From NCBI GenBank assembly GCA_038211615.1, contig JBBQVL010000012.1, positions 11,341-75,340 on the forward strand: a stretch of DNA of 64,000 bases, written 5' to 3'. The notes under the pieces were generated by a model. It was not told the DNA's origin. It saw only the letters and a list, made by a program, of their open reading frames with translations, and searched no databases. Source of the DNA: DASWJZ01 sp038211615 (lineage in GTDB: Bacteria > Pseudomonadota > Alphaproteobacteria > Rhizobiales > Afifellaceae). Position numbers and translations under genes: made by a program. Every line of letters begins with the position of its first letter. Positions within the stretch are counted from its first letter, which is position 1. Positions 48,435 to 55,525 of this stretch are shown one piece after another.

Positions 48435-49004
48435 TCACATCCCCCGCTGACCTCTTGCCACCGCACGCGCCAGCATCGCTCCAATGTCCGCCTCCGCGCG
48501 GCGGAAGCTTCCCGCGTCCGGCGTCGTCACGTTGAACGTCACGTTGACCGCCGCGCCGCCCTGGCTGCGCACGCCGAGCCGCCCGTCGCTTCCGCGCGCC
48601 AGCGGCAGGATCGCCTCTGGCCCCGCTTCGCCCGCCAGCCCCAATCCGCCACGCGTCGGAAAGAAGCTCGGCGTCGCCACCACGCCGCCCGCCGCGAACG
48701 GCGTGATCCCCCCGACGACCCCGCCCTTCGCGAATTTCCCGCCGCCGAAAAGATTGCCGATCAGTCCCGAAAACAGGCTGCCGATCCCCTGCCCGATCGG
48801 CGCCAGCGCCTGGTTCAGCGCACGGCTCGCGAGGCTGAGCGCCACCGACTTCAGCACGTCGTCGAGCTTCTTGCCGTCGACCACCGAGCGGCGGAACGCC
48901 GTCGTCATCGCCCGCCCAAAACCCTCCGCCAGCCCCTGCAATTCCTGCAGCTGCGCCCGGACAGGCTCAGCCTCGGCCGCCGCCGTTTCAAATTCCGAGG
49001 CCAT
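48435..49004 (-). CDS. GTA tail tape measure protein (g11)
   Basis: A short tape measure protein, 189 residues, consistent with the very short tail of RcGTA-like particles (the R. capsulatus protein is of similar size). It has a helical N-terminal half (LQELQGLAEGFGRAMTTAFR), a Gly-rich hydrophobic middle (GIGSLFSGLIGNLFGGGKFA), and the C-terminal GLGLAGEAGPEAILPLARGS plus VNVTFNVTTPDAGSFRRAEA. AAGGAG lies eight bases before the ATG, at the edge of a palindromic repeat. Confidence 0.9.
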   Translation of the reverse strand: MASEFETAAAEAEPVRAQLQELQGLAEGFGRAMTTAFRRSVVDGKKLDDVLKSVALSLASRALNQALAPIGQGIGSLFSGLIGNLFGGGKFAKGGVVGGITPFAAGGVVATPSFFPTRGGLGLAGEAGPEAILPLARGSDGRLGVRSQGGAAVNVTFNVTTPDAGSFRRAEADIGAMLARAVARGQRGM

Positions 49005-49014
49005 GAAAAAATCT

Positions 49015-49115
49015 CCTTCCCTCCCCCCGTGCGGGGGAGGGTCAGGGAGGGGGGAAAGATGAAGTCCGCAACGATCTCCCCTCCCCCTTGCGGGGAGGGG
49101 CCGGGGGCGGGGTCT
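49015..49115. repeat. composite GC-rich palindromic repeat (dimeric form)
   Basis: Two palindromes (about 49017-49057 and 49079-49113) joined by the same AAAGATGAAG-type linker seen at 41966. It separates g11 from g10.1 in a cluster where genes usually abut. Confidence 0.85.
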
Positions 49116-49125
49116 CTCGGCGCCT

Positions 49126-49287
49126 TTACCGGCTATCCGGATACCGCCGCATCAGCGCAGCAAATCCTTCACGCCCCAAACCATCCCGCTCCGGCGCACT
49201 CCCCCGCACCACCGCGGCCATTTCCTTCAACGTCATCCCCCAGAACGCGTCCGGCGAAAGCCGCAGCACCCCCATCCCGAACGCCAT
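49126..49287 (-). CDS. GTA tail assembly chaperone, TIGR02216 (g10.1)
   Basis: A 53-residue protein if started at the ATG at 49287, which overlaps the TGA of g10 (TGATG). The conserved block MAFGMGVLRLSPDAFWGMTL matches TIGR02216. The family also conserves a Trp just upstream of this Met (here PLAWDALM), which lies outside the ATG-started product but inside the same open frame. That frame has no good start codon further up. A -1 frameshift from g10 at AAACCCT (49326-49320) would join it to g10, as in the G/GT tail chaperones of lambda-like phages. Confidence 0.8.
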   Translation of the reverse strand: MAFGMGVLRLSPDAFWGMTLKEMAAVVRGSAPERDGLGREGFAALMRRYPDSR

Positions 49288-49661
49288 CAGGGCGTCCCAG
49301 GCGAGCGGCTCGCCGCGGGAGGGTTTCCGCCCTCCCTCTCCTCCCCGCCAGCATCGCCGCCGAAGGTGACGCGGATCAGCTCCGCCGCGATCCGCGCGAA
49401 GCCCGCCGCGCCGCCCTCCGCCCGCATCGCGGAAACCTCCTCGTCGCGCACATCGGCACCCGCGCCGCGCAATCCGCACCCGATGATCTTCGCGATATCC
49501 CGCGCCGAAAGTTTCCCGCTCTCGAAGCGTCCGGCAAGCGCCACCAGATCCTCCGCCCCAAAACTCGCCTCGAGCTCCGCCAGCGCGCCAAGCGTCAGCA
49601 CAAGCGTCCGCTCGCGCCCGTCGAGCAAAGCAGAAATCTCCCCGCGATGCCGGTTCGCCAT
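49287..49661 (-). CDS. GTA tail assembly chaperone (g10, gene transfer agent family protein)
   Basis: A 124-residue protein beginning MANRHRGEISALLDGRERTL, with LTLGALAELEASFGAEDLVA and FESGKLSARDIAKIIGCGLR, the typical RcGTA g10 pattern. The C-terminal 25 residues are low-complexity (Gly/Glu then Pro/Ser). I chose the ATG at 49661; the frame to 49808 reads through repeat DNA. The heptamer AAACCCT at 49326-49320 lies in the right phase for -1 slippage into g10.1. Confidence 0.88.
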   Translation of the reverse strand: MANRHRGEISALLDGRERTLVLTLGALAELEASFGAEDLVALAGRFESGKLSARDIAKIIGCGLRGAGADVRDEEVSAMRAEGGAAGFARIAAELIRVTFGGDAGGEEREGGNPPAASRSPGTP

Positions 49662-49684
49662 TCCGTGACCCCCACTTTCTCCTG

Positions 49685-49875
49685 TTGTCATCCCGGAAGC
49701 CGCGAAGCGGCTGTCCGGGACCCATAATCCCCGCGCTCGTCCGTCGCACGGGACAGTTGCTGCCCTATGAGAACTGTCGTCATGGCAGGGCTTGACCCTG
49801 CCATCCATTCCGTGACGGGCGAGATCCCGACCCCAACGGAATGGATCCCATGGTCAAGCCATGGGATGACGAAGG
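49685..49875. repeat. BIME-like cluster of palindromes between g9 and g10
   Basis: Successive hairpins are visible. One is GTCATCCCGGA/TCCGGGAC with an inner AGCCGC/GCGGCT (49687-49722). The second is ATGGCAGGG/CCCTGCCAT with loop CTTGA (49782-49804), and the third ATCCCATGG/CCATGGGAT with loop TCAAG (49845-49867). An outer pair ATCCATTCCGT (49803-49813) and ACGGAATGGAT (49836-49846) links the last two. The pattern resembles rhizobial REP/BIME elements. Confidence 0.85.
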
Positions 49876-49902
49876 CGAAGGCTCTGTCATTCGGTTTGCA
49901 GC

Positions 49903-50316
49903 TCAAACCGCTGCGAACGAAAGCTGCCCCGCCGACTCCAGCGCCATCTCGTAGGAAACCTCGCCGTCGTGCTCGCCGGCATATTCGAGCCCCGTCACCT
50001 GGAACGGGCCGGAGATCGTCCCGAAATCCGGCACGATCACCTGCCACGAGCGGATCGCCCCGTCGAAGAACAGCGAGCGCACGCTGGCATCCGAGTCCGC
50101 GTCCTTGAACACACCGGATCCCGACACCGCGGCGCGCCGCACGCCCGCGCCTTCGAGCAGCTCGCGCCAGCGCCCGGCGCTGTCGGCATTCGTGATGTCG
50201 ATCGCCTCGGCATTGAACGCGATCCGCCGCGACCGCATCCCGGCCACCGTCTCGAACACCGTGTCCTGGTTGAAGTCGAGCTTCAACAGCAGGTCCTTGC
50301 CCTTCTGCGCACCCAT
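49903..50316 (-). CDS. GTA major tail tube protein (g9, TIGR02126)
   Basis: A 137-residue tail tube subunit, with MGAQKGKDLLLKLDFNQDTV, VAGMRSRRIAFNAEAIDITN and ADSAGRWRELLEGAGVRRAA followed by the SGSGVFKDADSDASVRSLFF block. Length and pattern fit the phage major tail protein family TIGR02126. Intact. Repeat DNA lies on both sides. Confidence 0.93.
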   Translation of the reverse strand: MGAQKGKDLLLKLDFNQDTVFETVAGMRSRRIAFNAEAIDITNADSAGRWRELLEGAGVRRAAVSGSGVFKDADSDASVRSLFFDGAIRSWQVIVPDFGTISGPFQVTGLEYAGEHDGEVSYEMALESAGQLSFAAV

Positions 50317-50335
50317 CTAGTTCTCCATTGAGATG

Positions 50336-50445
50336 AGAGAACCCTCCCCCCTTGCGGGGGAGGGCAGGGAGGGGGGAAGGACGCTGCCGCGGCCTTCATC
50401 TTTCCCCCCTCTCCGTCTCTCCCCCGCAAGGGGGAGAGTGCCCCA
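50336..50445. repeat. pair of GC-rich palindromes in inverted arrangement
   Basis: Palindromes at about 50341-50378 and 50403-50442 enclose a spacer containing CTTCATCTTT, the reverse complement of the AAAGATGAAG linker seen in the other composite copies. It separates g8 from g9. Confidence 0.85.
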
Positions 50446-50447
50446 TG

Positions 50448-50852
50448 TCATTCCGGCTCCGCCACCGCCCTGAACCGCGCCACTGTCCGCCGTCCCTCCG
50501 GCTTCTCCACCCGCGCCGTCTCCGTCGCGAGATGCCGCAGATTCACCAGCCGCCATCCGTCGAGCGTCAGCGCCGCATCGTGCAGCAGCGCCACGACGCG
50601 CTCGGCGATCGCCAGCCCTTCCGAGCGCCCCGGCAATCGCGACCAGGCGACGACGGCGAAGTTCACCTCCGCCCCCGCCTCCGTCGCGGTCGACCAGTCG
50701 CGCGCCACCATCTCGCCGAGATGCACGTAAGGCGCGGCGGCATTCCGCGGCGCGCCGTCGTAAACCTTCGCGCCGCCAAGCAGCGTCGTTAGAGTCGTAT
50801 CGGCGACAAGCGCCGAAAACACCGCCTCCTGCAGCGCCCTGCCCGCGCTCAT
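50448..50852 (-). CDS. GTA tail terminator protein, DUF3168 (g8)
   Basis: A 134-residue DUF3168 protein that closes the tail tube at the head-proximal end. It contains LQEAVFSALVADTTLTTLLG, VYDGAPRNAAAPYVHLGEMV and the C-terminal TARVEKPEGRRTVARFRAVA. Its ATG overlaps the g7 stop by four bases. Confidence 0.92.
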   Translation of the reverse strand: MSAGRALQEAVFSALVADTTLTTLLGGAKVYDGAPRNAAAPYVHLGEMVARDWSTATEAGAEVNFAVVAWSRLPGRSEGLAIAERVVALLHDAALTLDGWRLVNLRHLATETARVEKPEGRRTVARFRAVAEPE

Positions 50853-51193
50853 GGCCGCCCCTCCTCTTCGCAGAGGCAGACGAGGTAGCGCCCGTCCTCG
50901 GCCGGATCGCTGACGCTGCCGATGCGGAACACCCGCTCGCCGAGCCGAAAGCGGTCGCCGGCGAAGACATCGCCACGCCTGCGGATCACGATCCTCTGCA
51001 GCGTCAGGTCGGCGAGCCCCTCACCTGCTCCGCGCTCGTCCGCCCGCACCGGAATCATGTCGGCCGCCACGGTGGCGACCTCGCTCCACGCAACCGTCGC
51101 GCCGCCTGCGTCGTCCGGAGTCGGCGCCGCCGTCTCCAGCACCAGCCGCAGCCGCAGCCGCCCCGCGTCGCTCTCGCCCCGCCGGCTCAGCAC
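50849..51193 (-). CDS. GTA head-tail adaptor protein (g7)
   Basis: A 114-residue phage head-closure/adaptor protein (stopper). RLRLRLVLETAAPTPDDAGG, SEVATVAADMIPVRADERGA and GDRFRLGERVFRIGSVSDPA form the small beta fold of this family. The start is GTG at 51193, overlapping the g6 stop by seven bases. Confidence 0.88.
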   Translation of the reverse strand: MLSRRGESDAGRLRLRLVLETAAPTPDDAGGATVAWSEVATVAADMIPVRADERGAGEGLADLTLQRIVIRRRGDVFAGDRFRLGERVFRIGSVSDPAEDGRYLVCLCEEEGRP

Positions 51194-51738
51194 AGCGCCA
51201 TCCGCCGGTAGGGCGCGACGAGCTCGCGGTAGCCGAGCGGCGTCGCCGCCGCGTTGTCGCCAAGCACCACCGCCGAGCGGTTCTCGTACCAGTGCGTCAC
51301 AAGCAGCCGGATCGCCTGGCGAAGCGGCTGTGGCACGTCCACGCCCGACGAGCCGTAACCCGCCGTGAAGTCGATCTCGTAGCGCACCGCGCTCGGCACC
51401 GGGTCGAGCGTCACGGAGTAATCCGCCGCGTCGAATTCATAGTCGCCGGGGTCCAGCACCGTTGCGGACCCGGAAGCATCGACCGCGCGCACTTCGTCCA
51501 CCGAGAGCGCCGGGGCCACCGGCAGCGTCACCCCGCCAGGAGGCCAGTCCTCCACGATGGCGCGCCAGCTCTGCGCGATCAGCACGCGGCGGATCTCCGT
51601 CTCCACCGCCACGCGCGCGGCGGCGATCAGCGCGCCGAGGAGATCGTCCTCGGCGTCGCCGTCAAGCCTCAGATGCGCCTTCGCCTCGGCGAGAAGCACC
51701 GGCTCCACCGTCGGGCCTTCGAGCAGGATGCGTTTCAT
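51187..51738 (-). CDS. GTA head-tail connector protein (g6)
   Basis: A 183-residue head-tail connector (gp6-like adaptor). It begins MKRILLEGPTVEPVLLAEAK and continues AHLRLDGDAEDDLLGALIAA, SWRAIVEDWPPGGVTLPVAP and FTAGYGSSGVDVPQPLRQAI. I chose the ATG at 51738; upstream codons to 51828 translate repeat DNA. Confidence 0.92.
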   Translation of the reverse strand: MKRILLEGPTVEPVLLAEAKAHLRLDGDAEDDLLGALIAAARVAVETEIRRVLIAQSWRAIVEDWPPGGVTLPVAPALSVDEVRAVDASGSATVLDPGDYEFDAADYSVTLDPVPSAVRYEIDFTAGYGSSGVDVPQPLRQAIRLLVTHWYENRSAVVLGDNAAATPLGYRELVAPYRRMALC

Positions 51739-51913
51739 GAAAATCTCCGGGGTGTTGGGGATTTGGGTTTGAGGAGTGGGGAAGTAGTCCCGGGGCGCGC
51801 GGCCCGTTCCCCAACCCCCAATCCCCAATCCCAGTCCCCATCCCGAGTCCCTCTCACGGGCGCGGCGAGGCCGCGCCCGTGAGCTCCAGCACGGCTCCGG
51901 GGAGGAGCGGGGA
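51739..51913. repeat. G-rich and palindromic DNA after the capsid gene
   Basis: On the minus strand this stretch contains repeated GGGATTGGGG-like units (about 51803-51845, facing GGGGTGTTGGGGATTTGGG near 51749) and a near-perfect hairpin, CTCACGGGCGCGGC with GCCGCGCCCGTGAG (51853-51881). No T tract follows the hairpin, so it may stabilise or attenuate the capsid mRNA and not terminate it. Confidence 0.7.
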
Positions 51914-53197
51914 TCAGGCCGTGCCGAACTTGATGAGCTTGATCGCGTCGAAGTCCTGCACGCCGCCGCCCACGCGCTTCGTCGTGTAGAAGAGCACGTA
52001 GGGCTTCTGGCTGTAGGGATCGCGCAGCACCCGCACGCCGAGCCGGTCGACGATCAGGTAACCGCGCGCGAAGTCGCCGAAGGCGATCGAGTAGGAGTTC
52101 GCCGCGATGTCCGGCATGTCCTCCGCTTCAGCCACCGGAAAATTCATGATGGTGGCGTGGCCGTCGGCGGTCGCCGGCGGCGACCAGATGTAGTTGCCGT
52201 CGGCGTCCTTCAGCTTGCGCACCGCCGCCTGCGTCTTGCGGTTCATGACGAAGTGCGCGTTCTGCCGGTAGCCCGCCTTCAGCGCGTAGACCGTATCGAT
52301 CAGGACGTCGGACTTGTTCGACGCGGCCCAGTCGGCGGAGACACCGGTGATGACGTAGCCGATCTTGTCCCAGGCCCAGCTTGCCTCGGCGATCTTCGTG
52401 TACTGGAGGAAGCCCTTCGGCTTCTTGTCGGCGTCACCATTGACGAAGGCGGCGCTCTCCTGCGTCGCGAACGCCATCTCCACTTCGCTCGCGATCCACT
52501 GGTCGATGTCGATCGCGGTGTCGTCGAGGAGCGTCGAGGTCGCCGCCGGCATCGCATAGAGTTCCGCCACCGGATATTCGAGCTCCACCAGCGTCGGCGT
52601 ATCAGTCTCGTCGCGCGCGTCGGTCTCGCCGACCCAGCCGGTCTCGAACCCGTTCGTCGCGAAAGGCCGCCGGTAGACGTTGGAGGAGACGGTCCGCACC
52701 CCGGCGATCGACCGGATCGGCGAGACGATCGCGAGACGCCGGCCGATCTCCGCTTCCGTCTCGGGCGGCACCAGGTAGCCGCTGTCCGGCGAGGTGACGG
52801 TCGAGACCGCCTTCGCCTCGAGCCGCTTCAGGCCGCTCATCTCGCCGGAGCGGACATAGGCGTCGAATGCCGCCTTGTGCTCGCTCGCCTCGAGCGCCCG
52901 TCCCGCCCCGGCAGACGGGCCGAGTTCCGGCCGGCGTCCCTTCAGCACCAGGCGGTCGAGCAGGCGCTTCTGCCCGTCCAGCGCATCGGAGATTCGCGCG
53001 ACCTTCTCCTCCGTCACGACATCGGCGGAGAGCTTCTTCTCGACCTCCGCCAGGCGCTCGTCGTTCGCCTCGCGAAACGCGCCGAACGCTCCGAGAAAAT
53101 CATCGAACGCATCCTTCAGACCAACGTCGGAGGCCGCCTTCGTCTCCGGGGCAACCTTCAGCCGCGCGTCATCGCGGCCCAACACCTGAGCTTCCAT
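51914..53197 (-). CDS. GTA major capsid protein, HK97 family (g5)
   Basis: A 427-residue HK97-fold capsid protein. The N-terminal about 115 residues are a coiled-coil scaffold domain (DFLGAFGAFREANDERLAEV) that the prohead protease would remove. The mature fold starts near VSTVTSPDSGYLVPPETEAE, with FETGWVGETDARDETDTPTL and ASEVEMAFATQESAAFVNGD and the C-terminal LGVRVLRDPYSQKPYVLFYT. GGAG lies seven bases before the ATG at 53197; an in-frame ATG at 53209 is the alternative. Confidence 0.95.
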   Translation of the reverse strand: MEAQVLGRDDARLKVAPETKAASDVGLKDAFDDFLGAFGAFREANDERLAEVEKKLSADVVTEEKVARISDALDGQKRLLDRLVLKGRRPELGPSAGAGRALEASEHKAAFDAYVRSGEMSGLKRLEAKAVSTVTSPDSGYLVPPETEAEIGRRLAIVSPIRSIAGVRTVSSNVYRRPFATNGFETGWVGETDARDETDTPTLVELEYPVAELYAMPAATSTLLDDTAIDIDQWIASEVEMAFATQESAAFVNGDADKKPKGFLQYTKIAEASWAWDKIGYVITGVSADWAASNKSDVLIDTVYALKAGYRQNAHFVMNRKTQAAVRKLKDADGNYIWSPPATADGHATIMNFPVAEAEDMPDIAANSYSIAFGDFARGYLIVDRLGVRVLRDPYSQKPYVLFYTTKRVGGGVQDFDAIKLIKFGTA

Positions 53198-53254
53198 TCT
53201 CATCTCCATTTTTTTCGATGAATCACTGACCGCGCCGCAGCCGCGACGCGTCCC

Positions 53255-53335
53255 CCTCCCCCTAGGGGCGGGGTAGCGCCGACATTCGCCGACGTTGGGC
53301 TACCCCCTCCCCAACCTTTCCCCGCAGATTGAGAG
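53255..53335. repeat. GC-rich palindromic repeats between g4 and g5
   Basis: CCCTCCCCCTAGGGGCGGGG at about 53257-53276 and a second C-rich/G-rich segment around 53301-53330. The second overlaps the last codons of g4, whose final residues (CGERLGRG) are probably repeat-derived. Confidence 0.7.
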
Positions 53336-53947
53336 CGAGAGAGCGCGCATTGTCCGTGCCGCGCCCCGTATCGTCCGCGCCAGCTCGCCGTTCCGCTGGA
53401 CTCCCTTCACCGACGACACCCGAGCCGCCGGGAGCATCGGGAATATCACCACCGACACCTCCCAGAGATCCACCTCGATCAGGTTGCGCACGCCGCTTTT
53501 CGCGTCGGTCCGCCCGCGCACGGTGCGAAAGCCGATCGACAGCCCGTCGATCGCGCCGGCGCGCATCAGCGCCAGCACCTCGCGCGCCTTGGCGACCTCG
53601 CTCATCAGCCGGCCGCTGACGAAGAGGCCGCGCGCATCCTCGCGAACCGTCCGCCACACGCCGATCGGCGCCGCCGGATCGTGCTGGAAAAGCATGCGGA
53701 TGCCCGCCGCCCCACGCTTGGCGATCGACTTCTGGAACGCGCCCGGCAGCACCAGATCGCGGTTCAGGTCGGTCTCGCCGAAAAGGCTCGCATACCCCGA
53801 GAAGCTCCCGTCCGCCTCGACATCGCTCAGCGTCGCGGCTGCGAACTTCGTCTCCCGATGCAGCCCCCCTGCCTCACCGAAGTATCGCGAGAGCCCTCCC
53901 CCCTTGCGGGGGAGGGTTGGGAGGGGGGAAGCGCCTCGCACTATCAT
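53300..53947 (-). CDS. GTA prohead protease (g4)
   Basis: A 215-residue HK97-type prohead protease (S78-like). Catalytic His is in RMLFQHDPAAPIGVW, Ser in AGAIDGLSIGFRTVRG and the acidic residue in IEVDLWEVSVVIFPM. The N-terminus is unusual: residues 7-19 (SPLPTLPRKGGGL) are encoded by a palindromic repeat (53896-53936) fused in frame to the normal beginning. The ATG at 53947 overlaps the stop of the small upstream gene by four bases, which supports this start even though it lies beyond the repeat. It processes the scaffold part of the capsid protein. Confidence 0.9.
   Translation of the reverse strand: MIVRGASPLPTLPRKGGGLSRYFGEAGGLHRETKFAAATLSDVEADGSFSGYASLFGETDLNRDLVLPGAFQKSIAKRGAAGIRMLFQHDPAAPIGVWRTVREDARGLFVSGRLMSEVAKAREVLALMRAGAIDGLSIGFRTVRGRTDAKSGVRNLIEVDLWEVSVVIFPMLPAARVSSVKGVQRNGELARTIRGAARTMRALSLSICGERLGRG
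53896..53936. repeat. palindromic repeat inside the 5' end of g4
   Basis: CCCTCCCCCCTTGCGGGGGA followed by GGGTTGGGAGGGGGG, lying wholly within codons 5-18 of g4 and keeping the frame open. Confidence 0.85.
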
Positions 53948-54087
53948 CGCACCACCCTCAATCTCGCTTTGCCCTTCCGCGCTGCGACGTGCTCGGCGCG
54001 GAGAAAGATCATCACCAGCGCAAACTCCGCGAACACCTCGCGATGATCCTCCGGCGTGCGCCGGAGCGATTTGAAGAAATCGAGCAT
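53944..54087 (-). CDS. 47-residue unknown protein between g3.5 and g4
   Basis: A short open frame with good coding character: MLDFFKSLRRTPEDHREVFA, then EFALVMIFLRAEHVAARKGK and a basic tail. The ATG at 54087 has GGAG six bases upstream; a GTG at 54099 is an alternative start with GGGGAG supplied by the neighbouring repeat. The stop TGA overlaps the g4 ATG by four bases, so it is translationally coupled to the prohead protease. The sequence suggests two helices, the second hydrophobic. No family recognised. Confidence 0.65.
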   Translation of the reverse strand: MLDFFKSLRRTPEDHREVFAEFALVMIFLRAEHVAARKGKARLRVVR

Positions 54088-54101
54088 GAAGGGCTCCACG
54101 G

Positions 54102-54140
54102 TGCTCCCCTTTGCAGGGAGGGGTTGGGGGCGGGGTTTCG
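54102..54140. repeat. palindromic repeat upstream of the 47-residue gene
   Basis: CTCCCCTTTGCAGGGAGGGG followed by TTGGGGGCGGGG. On the minus strand its end places GGGGAG just before the GTG at 54099. Confidence 0.8.
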
Positions 54141-54145
54141 CAGCG

Positions 54146-54334
54146 TCACGAATGATCGCGAAACAGCTTGTTCAGCCGCGCGATCTCGGAGACGAAATCG
54201 TTGAACCGCTTGTTCGACGCCGCGAGCTCGCGCAGCGCCCAGATCAGCAGGCCCGACGCACCCGACGCCCACAGGAACAGCGCCAGGTGCGCAAGGTCCC
54301 CGCGCTCCGCGAACTGTCTCGTCACGTCCGGCAT
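54146..54334 (-). CDS. GTA small head-formation protein (g3.5-like)
   Basis: A 62-residue protein with MPDVTRQFAERGDLAHLALF, one membrane segment (ALFLWASGASGLLIWALREL) and a polar tail (NKRFNDFVSEIARLNKLFRD). It matches the small protein regularly encoded between portal and prohead protease in RcGTA-like clusters (GTA head formation protein). Molecular role not established. Confidence 0.75.
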   Translation of the reverse strand: MPDVTRQFAERGDLAHLALFLWASGASGLLIWALRELAASNKRFNDFVSEIARLNKLFRDHS

Positions 54335-54428
54335 GGGTGCCTATCCGCGCGTTGTTACCGCTTTCGCGAAAATGGTAATAACAGTGCTATCCGCCTCGGA
54401 GATCGAAGCGCTACGGTCCCTTCGCGGG

Positions 54429-55406
54429 TCAGGACTTACGAGCGGCAAGTTCCTTGAGCGACCGCGCGATTGGCGCGGCCCATCCGGATTTGCCCCGGGC
54501 CGATGCGTCGTCGAGCGCATCTTTCCAGGCCCAGGGATCCCTCTCGGCCAGCGCCTCCATGAGCGAGCGCGCCTGCGTCAGATCCTTTTGCCGCTTCACG
54601 TTTTGCGCATCGCGCTTCTGCGCGATGATGAGTTTATGCACGCCATAACGCGCCGGCGCAGGGACCGTGACTGGAATCCCGGCGCCGTGCAGCGCAACGG
54701 CCTGCACCGGAATCTCGATAAGCCAGGCGAGGTGCTGCAGCGGCGCCGCCCCCGCTCCGAGCTGCTTCAGCGGCATCGGGGTCCTGTCGTTCCGACGGAG
54801 CTTTGGCGTCAGCAGATCGACCATGAACCCTGAAGCGCTTCTGAACCGCCATGGAAGCGCCTTCCGATCGAGACCCGGAAGGGATGTGAACGTCTTGTCC
54901 GCTCTCCTGAGAATCGTCTCGAGCGTCTCCTCGCTTTCGTCGGCCGCCAGCGCCAGGGAAGCCGTCGCAAGGTCCGCGTCTTGAGTCATCAACGCCCCCG
55001 CGGGGAGCCTTGTCCCGACGATCGGCGAATAGCATTGATAGGCCGCGGTTCCGACGAGCACCGCAGTCTTGAATAGACCCGCATCGGCGCATGCGTCGAG
55101 AACGCGACCGAGCTCGGTCGTCGGTGCGGGTAACCCCTGCCCTCGCAGGATGCTGACCGTCTTTCTGCGATCCGAGCCGCGTCTCGCTTCGCTCCGTGCC
55201 TCTGTCGCGCGAGCCTGCGCCTCGGGATCGTCGGCGCGCCCTAGAAACCGATGTCTGCGCCTCTCCCCGACCGTGGCGCTGACATAGAGATAATCAATCC
55301 CCTTGATTGTCTGCGTGTAGACAGACCCGCCGACCGGGCCGACGGCGTGCGCCTGCTGCACCAGGTCGGCATAAAGCGTTTGCAACGTCAGGGAGATGGG
55401 TTCCAT
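54429..55406 (-). CDS. GSU2403-family nucleotidyltransferase-fold protein inserted in the GTA cluster
   Basis: A 325-residue protein. The N-terminal about 90 residues (YTQTIKGIDYLYVSATVGER, RRHRFLGRADDPEAQARATE) form a small beta-rich domain typical of this family. The central part is the nucleotidyltransferase-like fold with VLVGTAAYQCYSPIVG and the acidic motif MTQDADLATASLAL, and the C-terminal third is helical (GVHKLIIAQKRDAQNVKRQK). RcGTA-type clusters have no such gene between portal and g3.5. It has its own operator/promoter region at 55413-55481 and heptamer repeats behind that, indicating acquisition as a unit. The family resembles nucleotidyltransferases used in toxin or defence modules, but substrate and role are unknown. 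Confidence 0.82.
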   Translation of the reverse strand: MEPISLTLQTLYADLVQQAHAVGPVGGSVYTQTIKGIDYLYVSATVGERRRHRFLGRADDPEAQARATEARSEARRGSDRRKTVSILRGQGLPAPTTELGRVLDACADAGLFKTAVLVGTAAYQCYSPIVGTRLPAGALMTQDADLATASLALAADESEETLETILRRADKTFTSLPGLDRKALPWRFRSASGFMVDLLTPKLRRNDRTPMPLKQLGAGAAPLQHLAWLIEIPVQAVALHGAGIPVTVPAPARYGVHKLIIAQKRDAQNVKRQKDLTQARSLMEALAERDPWAWKDALDDASARGKSGWAAPIARSLKELAARKS

Positions 55407-55412
55407 GTGCGG

Positions 55413-55481
55413 TTATAGACACATATCGCAATATCCGTCTATAAGAAAGTTATAGACGCATCGTGGCACACGCGTCTATAA
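55413..55481 (-). promoter_or_regulatory. four-half-site operator upstream of the nucleotidyltransferase gene
   Basis: TTATAGAC or its complement GTCTATAA occurs four times: 55413-55420, 55437-55444, 55450-55457 and 55474-55481. Read toward the gene, the order is TTATAGAC, 16 bases, GTCTATAA, 5 bases, TTATAGAC, 16 bases, GTCTATAA, then 6 bases to the ATG at 55406. The central pair is a perfect palindrome with 9-bp arms. The arrangement predicts cooperative binding of a dimeric repressor, possibly the gene product itself. Confidence 0.8.
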
Positions 55482-55525
55482 CTCCCTACTCCCTACTCCC
55501 TACTCCCTACTCCCTACTTCCTACT
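55482..55525. repeat. tandem heptamer (CTCCCTA) array, G-quadruplex-capable
   Basis: Five CCC tracts at 55484, 55491, 55498, 55505 and 55512, each separated by TACT, give (GGGAGTA)n on the minus strand and fit the G3N4 quadruplex pattern. The end of the array (GAGTAGGAAGTAGGG on the minus strand) contains the portal stop codon at 55521-55523. Confidence 0.92.

Noticed and set aside
54429..55406. integrase, suggested by the beta-rich N-terminal domain of the inserted gene
   Set aside because: No R-H-R-Y tyrosine recombinase residues follow; the nucleotidyltransferase motifs fit better.
55482..55525. CRISPR-like array
   Set aside because: Units are seven bases with no spacers; this is a simple tandem repeat, and no cas genes are present.
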